Source: Brevundimonas sp. (GTDB lineage: Bacteria > Pseudomonadota > Alphaproteobacteria > Caulobacterales > Caulobacteraceae). From it: a stretch of DNA of 64,000 bases. Positions 19,039-29,627 of the stretch are shown here, in pieces; positions within the stretch are counted from its first letter, which is position 1, and the number at the start of each line of letters is the position of its first letter. The stretch is from positions 32,506 through 96,505 of the forward strand of contig JAPZRF010000016.1 of the NCBI GenBank assembly GCA_027531145.1, given 5' to 3'. The position numbers and the translations under genes were made by a program. Under the pieces are notes generated by a model, which saw only the letters and a list, made by a program, of their open reading frames with translations, had not been told where the DNA came from and made no database searches.

Positions 19039-19890
19039 ATGACAGACGGCGAGCGCCGGCGGCGGGTCGACTACGCCATGGGCGACGGCGTCAACGGCCT
19101 GTCCGGCGGGTTCTGGCCCCGGCTGTTCGCCTACTCGATCGACCTCGCTGTCGTCGGCCTCGCTCTCAGCCTGATCGCGGCCGCCCTCTTCACGCCCACC
19201 GGCGGGTTCATCCGCCACAGCGATCCGGTGCTCGTACCGACCTATTGCGCCCCCGTTGATGAACCGGCGGCGCCGCCCATGGACAGGCTGCGCCTTACGC
19301 CGGGCGACAGTGCGCTACAGAGCCTGCGGCCTGATCGGCCTCCCGATGAGTTCCTCGTCGAGCGCTGTGATGTTCTGCTCACGAGCGGCTACGCGAGAAC
19401 GAGTTTCATCTGGCAAGGCGCGGTATCGTACCGGGAGACCGTACAATACAATCTCGGCCCCGCCGGAGAGCCGGTCGATCGGACGATCGATCTCTCCCAC
19501 CTGTTCTACCTGCTCCTGCTCGCCTGGCTGGCCGTGGCGGAGGCCTTGTGGGGCGGCGGGCCGGGCAAGCGCCTTCTGGGATTGCGGGTTGTAAGCGCCG
19601 GAACGGGCGGCCGGGCGAGCCTCGGGGCCACGTTCTTGCGGAACGGCCTGCTTTACGGCCCTTTCGCCCTCATCGGTCTCGTCGAGAGCGCGGGAGATCT
19701 GGTTCCGGCCCTGTGGAACGCGGTACCGGAGTGGCTGCCCGTCAGCCGTCTCGAACTCTTGCTGCTGACCGTTGCGGCGATCTGGACGCTCGTGATCTAC
19801 TTCGCCGTCCTGTTCCAGCGCCCTGACCCCTTCTGGGACCGCTGGGCCGGGGTGAGCGTGCGGCGCCGGGTGCGGATCGTCACCGACTGA
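19039..19890 (+). CDS. RDD family membrane protein
   Basis: A 283-aa membrane protein. The first RDD motif is in [20 protein letters not shown] and the second half has the typical [15 protein letters not shown] preceding further helices. A hydrophilic insert of about 90 residues between helices 2 and 3 contains several cysteines (YCAP, ERCDVLL). RDD proteins are inner-membrane proteins of mostly unknown role, some linked to Na+/H+ exchange. The insert region has slightly lower GC than the rest. Confidence 0.88.
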   Translation: MTDGERRRRVDYAMGDGVNGLSGGFWPRLFAYSIDLAVVGLALSLIAAALFTPTGGFIRHSDPVLVPTYCAPVDEPAAPPMDRLRLTPGDSALQSLRPDRPPDEFLVERCDVLLTSGYARTSFIWQGAVSYRETVQYNLGPAGEPVDRTIDLSHLFYLLLLAWLAVAEALWGGGPGKRLLGLRVVSAGTGGRASLGATFLRNGLLYGPFALIGLVESAGDLVPALWNAVPEWLPVSRLELLLLTVAAIWTLVIYFAVLFQRPDPFWDRWAGVSVRRRVRIVTD

Positions 19891-19999
19891 GCCCCCGCCC
19901 CCTTGTGCGGCAAATCGGCCACACCCACCTTTGAGGTATCGCAAGGCGTCGCTCATGGGAGGGCGTCAGGCTGACCTCGATCCGCCGACAGGGGATGAC

Positions 20000-22584
<2,585 letters not shown>

Positions 22585-22588
<4 letters not shown>

Positions 22589-23184
22589 GGAGGGGGGCGA
22601 TTACTTTGATCGATCTCATAGCCAAGCCGCGCGAGTATAGCGTCAATCTCCCCGCGCAATCGCTTTAAGCGGAGCGTCTCACCGAATAGATACAAGACAT
22701 CTTCGTTATAAACATAAACTCGGATCATCCGCTGTTCGGCGTCTGGCCCGATATCAATAGCGGCTTTGTGGCTCAGCGCGAGGTCCTGCAGCCACCCGCC
22801 CTTTCCTCCATGATCGACGAGAGCCTTAAGATAGCGCTCATCAAAATGAGCCAGAGCGTTTCTGACTCCACGTCTTCGCATCTCAGTTAGGTCGACGCCT
22901 TTACACCGATCTCGAATCTGACGAACGCGTTCCAATCTTAGATTTCTAAGTCTCGGGGCCTCCGATGCTCGGTGGCCGTCATCAAACAAACAAGCGTATG
23001 CCACCGCCTGACTCGAGCAGATGCGTTGAAGTGCTTCGGCTATCTCGCGCTGGCTTACGATGGCGTAGGGCGGTCCGGTGATTTCAGCACCAGGTCTATG
23101 GCTCATGACCAAGTTGAGGTTGAAATCCACTACTGCCAGCGCGTTGATGCCCGCTTGGGTTATTGGGGTCTGATCGACGGTCAT
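22585..23184 (-). CDS. Uncharacterised protein with HEPN-like RN(x3)H motif, lower GC
   Basis: A 199-aa soluble, helical protein that I do not recognise by name. Residues 102-120 read [19 protein letters not shown]; the R108-N109-x3-H113 pattern is the catalytic RX4-6H motif of HEPN RNase-like domains, with the preferred polar Asn after Arg. Start at 23184 has a good GAGAGG upstream. The gene uses AT-richer codons than its neighbours (by eye about 50-55 percent GC), suggesting acquisition. Its stop overlaps the clpB stop by 4 bp. It could be a standalone HEPN toxin or defence nuclease without a visible antitoxin, or an inactive relative. Confidence 0.65.
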
Positions 23185-23613
23185 AAGCCTCTCTCGCGTT
23201 CCTAGGCTAGCGTCTGCCTTTCGTCATGCTCCAGCAAGCCGCGTCCTGCCAGCGCAGAACCGGGGGACCCAGCGGCGCGCCGCCCCCTTTCCCTTCTCCC
23301 TGTGGGAGAAGGTGGCCCGAAGGGCCGGATGAGGGTCGGCGGGTGCAGTCGGCGTGAGCCGTCGCGCCGGCGACCCTCGCTGTCTTCAAGGGCGGAGCGC
23401 CACGCTCCTCCCCCGCGTGCGGGGGAGGGGGACCGCCGCAGGCGGTGGAGGGGGCGACCGCAAGCGCCGCGCCTGTCCTCGCCCCCTCCACCCTCCGTCG
23501 CCCTGCGGGCTCCGGACGGTCCCCCTCCCCCATACGCTGCACTATGGGGGAGGAGAGCGGGCCGCGGGCCCCTGCCACCTGCACCCCCCGCCCGGATGCG
23601 CTATACTCCCGAC
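23185..23613. repeat. 429-bp intergenic block of GC-rich inverted repeats (REP-like)
   Basis: No gene is supported here. It contains several palindromic units: CTTCTCCCTGTGGGAGAAGG (23292-23311) followed by a GGCCCGAAGGGCC hairpin; CTCCCCCGCGTGCGGGGGAG (23405-23424) with ACCGCCGCAGGCGGT; and CCCTCCCCCATACGCTGCAC with its partner TATGGGGGAGGAG (about 23522-23556). The same units recur at 25012-25185 and 47955-48230, so these are dispersed intergenic repeats, mostly in mirror-image pairs. Confidence 0.75.
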
Positions 23614-23871
23614 ATGTCCTCCGCCCCCCTGCCCGAAACCCGCCTGGACGACGCGCTGGAACAGCTGGCGCGCGAGGGCGGGCCCGTGCCGGTGTCGCGG
23701 GGCGGGCGGACCGTGGCGGTGCTGATCACTCCGGCCGAGCTGGCGACCCTGGAAGACGCGCACGACGCGCGCGCCCTGCGCGACGCGATCGCGCGCGGAC
23801 GAACCGGCGAGGCCGTCTCGCTGGAGGCCATGGCCGAGGATCTCGGCCTCGACCTGTCCGGCCCGTCCTGA
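23614..23871 (+). CDS. Type II antitoxin, Phd/YefM-like
   Basis: An 85-aa protein with the Phd/YefM look: a short N-terminal DNA-binding part with DDALEQLAREGGPVPVSRGG, the strand TVAVLITPAELATLED and a C-terminal helix expected to wrap the toxin. It lies 38 bp upstream of a RelE/ParE-type toxin gene. The antitoxin should neutralise the toxin and repress the pair's promoter. The GC content is as high as the chromosome, so it is not a recent import by composition. Confidence 0.82.
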   Translation: MSSAPLPETRLDDALEQLAREGGPVPVSRGGRTVAVLITPAELATLEDAHDARALRDAIARGRTGEAVSLEAMAEDLGLDLSGPS

Positions 23872-23909
23872 GCGGGCCATGCGACGGGCCTGGCCGGGGG
23901 GGCAAGGTC

Positions 23910-24167
23910 ATGAGCTGGCGCGTGGAGCTGGAAAGGGCGGCTCAGAAGGGCCTTCGCAACCTGCCGCCGGACGCGCAGCGTCGCGTGCTTCTGGCGTTGC
24001 GGGACCTCGCCGCCGATCCCCTCTCCGCCCGTAACGTCAAGGCCCTGGTGGATCGGCGCGGCTTCCGGCTGAGGGTCGGCGATTACCGCGCCCTCTACGT
24101 TCTTCACCCCGAGGACCGAGTCATCAGCGTCGAGAAGATCGGCCAGCGAGGCGACTTCTACGACTAA
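23910..24167 (+). CDS. Type II toxin, RelE/ParE family
   Basis: An 85-aa protein with the compact RelE fold pattern: VELERAAQKGLRNLPPDAQRRV, then KALVDRRGFRLRVGDYRALYVLH and VISVEKIGQRGDFYD. The motif GFRLRVGDYRALY and final DFY are typical of RelE mRNA interferases that cut mRNA on the ribosome. It follows its antitoxin on the same strand. The frame is open upstream, but the ATG at 23910 gives the family length. Confidence 0.87.
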   Translation: MSWRVELERAAQKGLRNLPPDAQRRVLLALRDLAADPLSARNVKALVDRRGFRLRVGDYRALYVLHPEDRVISVEKIGQRGDFYD

Positions 24168-24227
24168 CCCATTCCGGTGCCACCCGCCTCCCTCGAAGCC
24201 AACCGCCGCGTCGCGCGTTTCCCCGCC

Positions 24228-24479
24228 ATGACCGACGACGCCCCCGCCTCCCCGGCCTCGCCCCAGGCCCCACCGAACGCCCCCCAGCACGCCCGCCTCG
24301 ACCTGCAGGCCGGGCCTGTGTCGCTGGCCATGGAGGTGCGGGTCACGCCCGGGGGTCTGCTGGCCATCGGCGGGCTGGTCAGCGGCATCCTGCTGTCCAC
24401 CGCCGTGCTGGTGTGGAGCGCCACCGCCGCACCGCGTCGCCATCCCCTCGCCTGGAACCTCGGCCGCCGGGTCGGCTAG
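24228..24479 (+). CDS. Small single-pass membrane protein
   Basis: An 83-aa protein: a proline/alanine-rich head (DDAPASPASPQAPPNAPQHA), an amphipathic stretch (RLDLQAGPVSLAMEVRVTPGG) and one transmembrane helix (residues about 46-70), then a short basic tail. No family is recognised. ATG at 24228 is chosen because upstream codons would give an odd basic leader; an alternative upstream start at 24177 exists. Codon bias looks native. Confidence 0.55.
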   Translation: MTDDAPASPASPQAPPNAPQHARLDLQAGPVSLAMEVRVTPGGLLAIGGLVSGILLSTAVLVWSATAAPRRHPLAWNLGRRVG

Positions 24480-24556
24480 TCGCCACGCGGCGGCGTCCGG
24501 GACGACAAGGGCCGCGGCGTCTTGATCCCGCGACCCTCAGGCGCCCATTAGGGCCC

Positions 24557-25006
24557 ATGCACATCCTCTACATCGACGCCGACGCCTGTCCCGTGAAGGA
24601 AGAGTGCTTCCGGGTGGCGGAGCGGGTCGGGTTCCGGGCGGTGGTGGTGTCGAACGGCTGGATCAACCTGCGCCGCACCCCCTTCATCGAACAGGTGGTG
24701 GTCGACGAGGGCCCGGATATGGCCGATGACTGGATCGCCGAACGGGCGGGGCCGGGCGATATCGTGGTGACCTCGGACATCCCCTTGGCCGACCGCTGCC
24801 TCAAGGCGGGTGCCCAGGCGCTGCGGCCCAATGGCGAGGCCTTCTCCCCGGACTCGATCGGATCGGCCCTGGCCGGGCGGATGGTGGGCGAGCATCTGCG
24901 CTCGATGGGCGCCCTGACCTGGGGCCCGCCGCCGTTCGGCCCGCGCGACCGCTCGGCCTTCCTGCAGGCCCTGGACCGGGCCGTAGTCGTGGCGAGGCGG
25001 GCCTGA
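24557..25006 (+). CDS. YaiI/YqxD family (DUF188) protein
   Basis: A 149-aa protein. The family signature is at the N-terminus (LYIDADACPVKEE), followed by VVSNGWINL, DDWIAERAGPGDIVVTSDIPLADRCL and the C-terminal GPPPFGPRDRSAF. These proteins have a PIN-like fold with conserved acidic residues and unknown role. ATG at 24557 gives the exact family start. Confidence 0.93.
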   Translation: MHILYIDADACPVKEECFRVAERVGFRAVVVSNGWINLRRTPFIEQVVVDEGPDMADDWIAERAGPGDIVVTSDIPLADRCLKAGAQALRPNGEAFSPDSIGSALAGRMVGEHLRSMGALTWGPPPFGPRDRSAFLQALDRAVVVARRA

Positions 25007-25011
25007 AGAGC

Positions 25012-25188
25012 TCTCCTCCCCCGCGTGCGGGGGAGGGGGACCGCCCCCGGGTCTCGCCGAAGGCGAGCCCGAGGACAGGCTCCGCGGTGGTGGGGGCGAC
25101 CGCAAGCGCCGCGCCTGAACTCGCCCCCTCCACCATGCTGCGCATCGTCCCCCTCCCCCATACGCTTCGCTATGGGGGAGGAGAGCTA
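25012..25188. repeat. Intergenic GC-rich inverted repeats (second copy of REP-like units)
   Basis: This gap repeats units seen at 23.2-23.6 kb: CTCCCCCGCGTGCGGGGGAG at 25017-25036 and the mirror unit CCCTCCCCCATACGCTTCGC with TATGGGGGAGGAG at 25151-25183. The outer units are complementary, so the block could fold as one large hairpin between yaiI and the convergent hydrolase gene. Confidence 0.7.
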
Positions 25189-25193
25189 ACGCC

Positions 25194-25970
25194 CTACCCC
25201 CGCACCAACCCCACCAGCCGCGCCACCTCGGCGCTGGCGGGATCGAACAGGGGATCGAGCACGGTGAAGTGGTTCAGGCCCTCCAGCGCGGCGTAGCGAG
25301 TGTCCACGCCGCCGGCACCCCAGGCCGCGGCCATGTCGAGCGACTGGCGCAGGAACTCCGCGCTCTCATCGCCGCCCACACGGCAGTCCAGCATGGTCCC
25401 GGCCGGCGGGCTGCGGAAACGGGGCGACAGGACTCGGGCGGTCGGGGCGTCGAGCCGCAGGCCGGCGTTCAGGCGGGTCTCCACGAGCGGCTCCAGCTCG
25501 AACACGCCACTGTAGGCGACGGCGCGATCCACCCGGCTCTCCGCCAGCAGCCAGGCGGCCATATGGCCGCCGGCCGAGTGGCCGAACACCAGCGCCGGGG
25601 CCGCGACCTCGCGCACCAGCAGATCCACCGCCGCGGTCACCTGGGCGAGGATCTCCGCCAGGGTCACGTCAGGACAGAGGTCGTAGGAGGGGATGGCGAG
25701 GCTGACGCCGTGGGCGTTGAGCGCCGGGGCGAGGCCCGAGAACCAGCCCTTGTCCAGCGCCTGCCAGTAGCCGCCGTGCAGGAACACCGCCAGCGGCGCG
25801 CCCTCCCCGGCGGCAAACAGGTCCAGCCGGTGACGCGGCCCGGGCCCGTAGGCCAGCCCGACCGGCGGCGTCGCCGCCCGCGCCGCCGCGGCACTTTCCT
25901 GCCAGCGGGCGAAGGTCAGCGGATGGTCCGGCACGCGCGCCCGGTTGTCGTATTCGGCGTCAAGGCTCAT
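25194..25970 (-). CDS. Alpha/beta hydrolase, arylformamidase-like
   Basis: A 258-aa hydrolase. The oxyanion-hole motif HGGYW is at 65-69 and the nucleophile elbow GHSAGG has Ser132. HGGYW is shared with eukaryote-type kynurenine formamidases and carboxylesterases; a late His is in GLNHFTV. It may hydrolyse N-formylkynurenine or a related ester/amide, but no tryptophan-degradation genes are nearby. Start at 25970 is chosen over upstream codons, which run into the divergent intergenic inverted repeat. Confidence 0.82.
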   Translation of the reverse strand: MSLDAEYDNRARVPDHPLTFARWQESAAAARAATPPVGLAYGPGPRHRLDLFAAGEGAPLAVFLHGGYWQALDKGWFSGLAPALNAHGVSLAIPSYDLCPDVTLAEILAQVTAAVDLLVREVAAPALVFGHSAGGHMAAWLLAESRVDRAVAYSGVFELEPLVETRLNAGLRLDAPTARVLSPRFRSPPAGTMLDCRVGGDESAEFLRQSLDMAAAWGAGGVDTRYAALEGLNHFTVLDPLFDPASAEVARLVGLVRG

Positions 25971-25971
25971 G

Positions 25972-26058
25972 AGGGGTAGTCGGTAGGGGTAGGCCGTAGG
26001 GATGGGGCACCAGCGTTTGGCGGCTGCTCTTCCTACCCTACCCCTACCGCCTACCCCT
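25972..26058. repeat. Imperfect 26-bp inverted repeat of AGGGGTAGG units in a divergent intergenic region
   Basis: The left arm (25972-25999) reads AGGGGTAGTCGGTAGGGGTA and onward; the complement of the right arm (26033-26058) matches it with one mismatch and a 2-nt gap, around a loop of about 33 nt. Each arm itself holds repeated TAGGGGTAGG units. It fills most of the 112-bp space between the hydrolase and Lrp-domain genes. Confidence 0.75.
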
Positions 26059-26082
26059 AACGACTCGCCGGAGGAGCCCGCC

Positions 26083-26340
26083 ATGATGACCGCCATCTTC
26101 GTCTTCCTGAAATGCGAGCTGGGCCACGCCAATGACGTGGCCGCCGACATCGTCGACCACGTCGAGCATGTGTCGGAAGTCTATTCGACCTCGGGCCAGT
26201 ACGACCTGCTGGCCAAGTTCCAGCTGCCAAAGGACATGGACATCGGCACCTTCGTGACGCGGCAGGTGCAGACCCGGCCGCACATCCGCGACACCTTCAC
26301 CGTCATCACCTTCTCGCCCTTCCTGCCGTCGAGAGCGTGA
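26083..26340 (+). CDS. Standalone Lrp/AsnC ligand-binding (RAM) domain protein
   Basis: An 85-aa protein equal to the C-terminal RAM domain of Lrp/AsnC regulators without the HTH: IFVFLKCELGHANDVAADI, then EVYSTSGQYDLLAKFQL and TRPHIRDTFTVITFS. Such stand-alone modules form oligomeric rings and bind amino acids, often influencing full-length Lrp proteins. GAGGAG upstream supports the start at 26083 (two adjacent ATGs exist). Confidence 0.9.
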   Translation: MMTAIFVFLKCELGHANDVAADIVDHVEHVSEVYSTSGQYDLLAKFQLPKDMDIGTFVTRQVQTRPHIRDTFTVITFSPFLPSRA

Positions 26341-26362
26341 ACCGGGACTGAAGGGGCGCGCC

Positions 26363-27115
26363 TTGACAGCGCAGCCTCTGGCGGGCGCGGCGGACGGACC
26401 CCATGCTCGGAAGATGAGCTCGCCCTTTCCCCTGCAGCGCCTGTCCGGCGGCCGCCGACGACCCCGGGGCGACGGGGCGTGGCCGGGCCTTCTGTTGGCG
26501 GCGCTGTTCGCGGCGGTGGCCGGCTGGCAGATCCGGAGCGGGGCGGGGCCGATCCCCTGGGCCCTGTCGGCCCAGACCCTTGCCGAGGGACGCTACGACA
26601 CCCTGCTGACCCATATGGTCAGCCATGCGGGCCTGCTGCATCTGGGGTTCAACAGCCTGGCCCTGCTGACCCTCAGCCCTCCGGTGGTACGGGCGCTGCG
26701 GCGCGGACCGGCGCGCAGCCCGATGCTCCTGCGCTACGGCCTGCTGTTCCTTATCGGCGGCCTCTGCGCCGCCGGCCTGTTCCTCGCCCTCAATCCGGGA
26801 GAGACGACGCCGATGCTGGGCGCCTCCGGTGCCATCTGCGCCTTCTGGGGGCTGGTGGCGCGGCTGGACCCGGCCGGAGGCCCGGACCCGGCGATCTGGT
26901 CGCGCCACGCCCGCGGCGTGATCCAGGGCTTCGCCCTCAGCAACCTGGTGCTGGCGCTGCTCATCAACGGCCCGATCGCGGCTACGGGCGGCAGCGGCGG
27001 CATCGCCTGGGAGGCGCACCTCGGGGGCTTCCTGTTCGGCCTGCTGCTCGGGCCTCTGTTCCTGCCGCAGCCGCCGCCACCGCCGCCCTTGGGGCCGTGG
27101 GGGCCGCGGACTTGA
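26363..27115 (+). CDS. Rhomboid family intramembrane serine protease
   Basis: A 250-aa protein with about six transmembrane helices. The catalytic serine is in GASGAICAFWG (Ser155) and the catalytic histidine in AHLGGFLFG (His219), with HMVSHAGLLHLGFN as the family's N-terminal conserved loop. It cleaves transmembrane substrates within the membrane. TTG at 26363 with AAGGGG upstream is preferred; the ATG at 26414 has no correctly spaced ribosome site. A proline run ends the protein. Confidence 0.88.
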   Translation: MTAQPLAGAADGPHARKMSSPFPLQRLSGGRRRPRGDGAWPGLLLAALFAAVAGWQIRSGAGPIPWALSAQTLAEGRYDTLLTHMVSHAGLLHLGFNSLALLTLSPPVVRALRRGPARSPMLLRYGLLFLIGGLCAAGLFLALNPGETTPMLGASGAICAFWGLVARLDPAGGPDPAIWSRHARGVIQGFALSNLVLALLINGPIAATGGSGGIAWEAHLGGFLFGLLLGPLFLPQPPPPPPLGPWGPRT

Positions 27116-27121
27116 GCGGCG

Positions 27122-27355
27122 TCAGTTGGGCCGGTAGCTGCCGCCGCGAATGACGCACACATTGTCCGCGCGCGCCTGGCCCGTGTAAGCACCACTGCGC
27201 GGCTGCAGGATGCCATCGCGTGCGCGGCACTCGGCCTCGTAGGCCTCGAGATCCTGCTGGTACCGGCTGGGACCGCCGGCGGTGGCGCAGGCGGCCAGCA
27301 GCGTTGCCAGCAGCGGCAGGGCGGCAAGGACGACGGTCAGGCGGGAACGGGTCAT
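27122..27355 (-). CDS. Small lipoprotein
   Basis: A 77-aa protein with a lipoprotein signal peptide and lipobox LAAC (Cys23), then RYQQDLEAYEAECRARDGILQPRSG and two further cysteines (AEC, VCVIRGG). It will be lipid-anchored in the envelope. No named family is recognised. AGGAGAG lies just before the start. It is convergent with the rhomboid gene (7 bp apart). Confidence 0.78.
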   Translation of the reverse strand: MTRSRLTVVLAALPLLATLLAACATAGGPSRYQQDLEAYEAECRARDGILQPRSGAYTGQARADNVCVIRGGSYRPN

Positions 27356-27390
27356 GGCTCTCCTCCTTCAGGGGCGAGCCAGTCTATCAT

Positions 27391-28470
27391 CTATCGGCGT
27401 CGCGCGCGCTTCTGCAGAACGAAGCCGATGACCTTGGCCACGGCCTCGAAATGGACCCTTGGGATGACGTCGTCGACCTCCACCGAGGCGTAGAGGCCCC
27501 GGGCCAGCGGCACGTTCTCGACGATCTCGACATTGTGCTCCCGGGCCACCTCCCGGATCTTCAGGGCGAGGGTGTCGACGCCCTTGGCCACGCACACCGG
27601 GGCCCCGTCGCCCATCTCCGGATTGTAGCGCAGCGCCACTGAATAGTGGGTCGGGTTGGTAACCACCACCGTCGCCGTCGGGATCGCCTGCATCATACGT
27701 CGCCGGCCGCGCTGGATACGGATCTGCCGCAGCTTCGCCTTCACATGCGGATCGCCCTCGGTCTGCTTGAACTCCTCCTTCAGCTCATGGGTGGTCATCC
27801 GCATGCGCTTGGCGAAGCGCATCTTCTGCCAGAGGTAGTCAGCGCCCGAGGCGAGGGCGAGGAAGACGAGGGTGGCGACCAGCAGCCCAAGCGCCAGATC
27901 GCGCACCAGCGGCAGTATGGCCGCCGGACCCATCGCCGCGAGGCTCTCCAGCTCGCGGATGTGGGGCCGCAGCACGAACCAGCAGACCAAGGCGATCGCG
28001 ATCAGCTTGAGGAGAGTCTTGATGAACTGAACCAGGCCGTCGGGGCCGAAGATTCGCTTGAAGCCCTCGATCGGATTGATCTTCTCCAGCTTGGGCTTGA
28101 GCTTCTCGCCGCTGAAGATCAGGCCCGACTGGATCAGATGACCGCCTGCGCCGCCGATCATGGTGGCGACCATCACGGCGGCCATGATCGGGGCGGCGAT
28201 CCAGATACCCTTGGCGGCGATCTCGATGCCGGCACCGGCGTCGAAACCGCCCGTCAGTTCGTGCGGACTCTCGATGAAGACGACCATCTGCCCGGCCATC
28301 CGCCCGGCAAACCATCCGCCGAGGCTGAGCACCACTGCGGCCCCGCCCAGCAGGGCGAGGGTCGAGCCCACATCCTGCGACTTGGCCACGTCCCCCTTGA
28401 GACGGGCCTCCTCGAGTTTTCGTGGGGTCGCCTCTTCTGTCTTGGACTCGGGATCGGTACCCTCAGCCAC
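27391..28470 (-). CDS. flhB: Flagellar type III export switch protein FlhB
   Basis: A 359-aa inner-membrane protein of the flagellar export gate. The four-helix N-terminal domain starts after the typical EATPRKLEEARLKGDVAKSQ, and the autocleavage site NPTH is at 272-275, followed by the cytoplasmic FlhB-C domain. The GTG at 28470 is chosen: GGGAGG lies 5 bases upstream and it overlaps the fliR stop by 8 bp, the usual coupling. Third gene of fliQ-fliR-flhB. Confidence 0.95.
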   Translation of the reverse strand: MAEGTDPESKTEEATPRKLEEARLKGDVAKSQDVGSTLALLGGAAVVLSLGGWFAGRMAGQMVVFIESPHELTGGFDAGAGIEIAAKGIWIAAPIMAAVMVATMIGGAGGHLIQSGLIFSGEKLKPKLEKINPIEGFKRIFGPDGLVQFIKTLLKLIAIALVCWFVLRPHIRELESLAAMGPAAILPLVRDLALGLLVATLVFLALASGADYLWQKMRFAKRMRMTTHELKEEFKQTEGDPHVKAKLRQIRIQRGRRRMMQAIPTATVVVTNPTHYSVALRYNPEMGDGAPVCVAKGVDTLALKIREVAREHNVEIVENVPLARGLYASVEVDDVIPRVHFEAVAKVIGFVLQKRARRR

Positions 28471-29233
28471 CGGAGCCTCCCGCAAACAGCCCCGCCATGG
28501 TGCGGTAGCGATCGATGAAGACGGTCCCGATCACCCCGAGGCTCAGGGCGAAGATCGACAGGCCGAACAGGACGTTCAGCGGCGTCGAGACGAAGAAGAC
28601 CTGGAACTGCGGCATGATCCGCCCGACCAGCCCGGTCGCGAGGTTGAAAATGATCGAGAAGACGATCACCGGTGCCGCCAGCTGCACCCCCAGCAGAAAG
28701 CTGCCGGAGACAGTGCGGATGGCCAGGGTGGTGAAGTCCTCGATCACCAGCGGGGCCGCCGGCCGCACCACGTCATAGGAGCCGAGCAGCCCGGCGATGA
28801 ACAGGTGATGGGTGTTGGTTGCGAAGATCATGGCCACCCCGAACAGGGTCAGAAAGGCCGCCAGGGTCGTGGCCGGCTGGGCCTGCAGCGGGTTGGCAGT
28901 CTGGGCGAAACTTAGCGTGGTCTGCAGCGACATCACCTCGCCCGCCGTAGACAGGGCCGCCATCAGCAGGCGCAGCAGGAAGCCGATCATCAGCCCGGTG
29001 GTGACCTCGCGGATCAGCCAGCCGACCATGCCGCCGAGGCTCACGGGCAGGGCCGGCAGGCTACCGGCGACCATTGGCCAGAGGGCGAGGGACAGGACCA
29101 GCGCCAGCGACAGGCGGATGCGCGGGGAAACATAGGCTTCGCCGAAGCCCGGCAGCAGCATCAGGATGGCACCGATGCGGGCGAAGATCAGCGCGCCGGC
29201 CCAGACCTGATCGGCGGTGGCGAAGGCGTTCAC
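28463..29233 (-). CDS. fliR: Flagellar export gate protein FliR
   Basis: A 256-aa membrane protein of the FliPQR export gate. It has about six hydrophobic segments, with PRIRLSLALVLSLALWP, GFLLRLLMAALSTAGEVMSLQ and the late FNLATGLVGRIMPQFQVFFVS that is highly conserved in FliR/SctT. The GTG start at 29233 lies only 3 bp after the fliQ stop. Confidence 0.95.
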   Translation of the reverse strand: MNAFATADQVWAGALIFARIGAILMLLPGFGEAYVSPRIRLSLALVLSLALWPMVAGSLPALPVSLGGMVGWLIREVTTGLMIGFLLRLLMAALSTAGEVMSLQTTLSFAQTANPLQAQPATTLAAFLTLFGVAMIFATNTHHLFIAGLLGSYDVVRPAAPLVIEDFTTLAIRTVSGSFLLGVQLAAPVIVFSIIFNLATGLVGRIMPQFQVFFVSTPLNVLFGLSIFALSLGVIGTVFIDRYRTMAGLFAGGSGG

Positions 29234-29236
29234 GCC

Positions 29237-29500
29237 CTACATGCCCGAGATGCGGGCCGCGATCTCGCGCATGAAGCTCCCGAGCAGCGCCCCCATCAAC
29301 GGCAGGAACAACAGGATCGAGACGAAGATGGCCAGGATCTTGGGCGCATAGATCAGGGTTTGTTCCTGGATCTGGGTCAGGGCCTGGAACAGGCCGATCA
29401 CCACACCGACGGCCAGGCCGACGAGGAGCACCGGCGCGCATAGCTGGATGGTGAGCCAGAGCGCATCGCGCCCGACGTCCAGAACCTCCGCGCCGCTCAT
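29237..29500 (-). CDS. fliQ: Flagellar export gate protein FliQ
   Basis: An 87-aa protein with two transmembrane helices forming the FliQ hairpin: LWLTIQLCAPVLLVGLAVG, the conserved GLFQALTQIQEQTL loop and KILAIFVSILLFLPLMG. It is the first gene of the fliQ-fliR-flhB operon, preceded by a CtrA-like promoter block 40 bp upstream. Confidence 0.96.
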   Translation of the reverse strand: MSGAEVLDVGRDALWLTIQLCAPVLLVGLAVGVVIGLFQALTQIQEQTLIYAPKILAIFVSILLFLPLMGALLGSFMREIAARISGM

Positions 29501-29540
29501 GAAACACTCCCAACCCCCGGTGGCGACGCCGTCGCCACCG

Positions 29541-29578
29541 GGCAGAAAATGCCGGGGCCGTGGTTAACAGGGCCCTAA
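29541..29578 (-). promoter_or_regulatory. CtrA-like flagellar promoter block upstream of fliQ
   Basis: The forward strand carries GGCAGAAAATGCC, GGGGCC and GTTAAC followed by N7 and a second half-site CTAA (29564-29578), i.e. TTAA-N7-CTAA, one base off the CtrA box. A 30-bp stretch here matches the region upstream of flgB with two differences. In Caulobacter the fliQ promoter is directly CtrA-controlled, which fits. Confidence 0.7.
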
Positions 29579-29627
29579 CCGGGCTGGCGCGGCCCTTGCG
29601 GCTTCAGGCGTGAAGGACCCGCACGCC

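Noticed and set aside
19891..19999. Sigma-32 promoter in front of clpB
   Set aside because: Heat-shock control is expected from knowledge of clpB, but no convincing -35/-10 pair could be found by eye.
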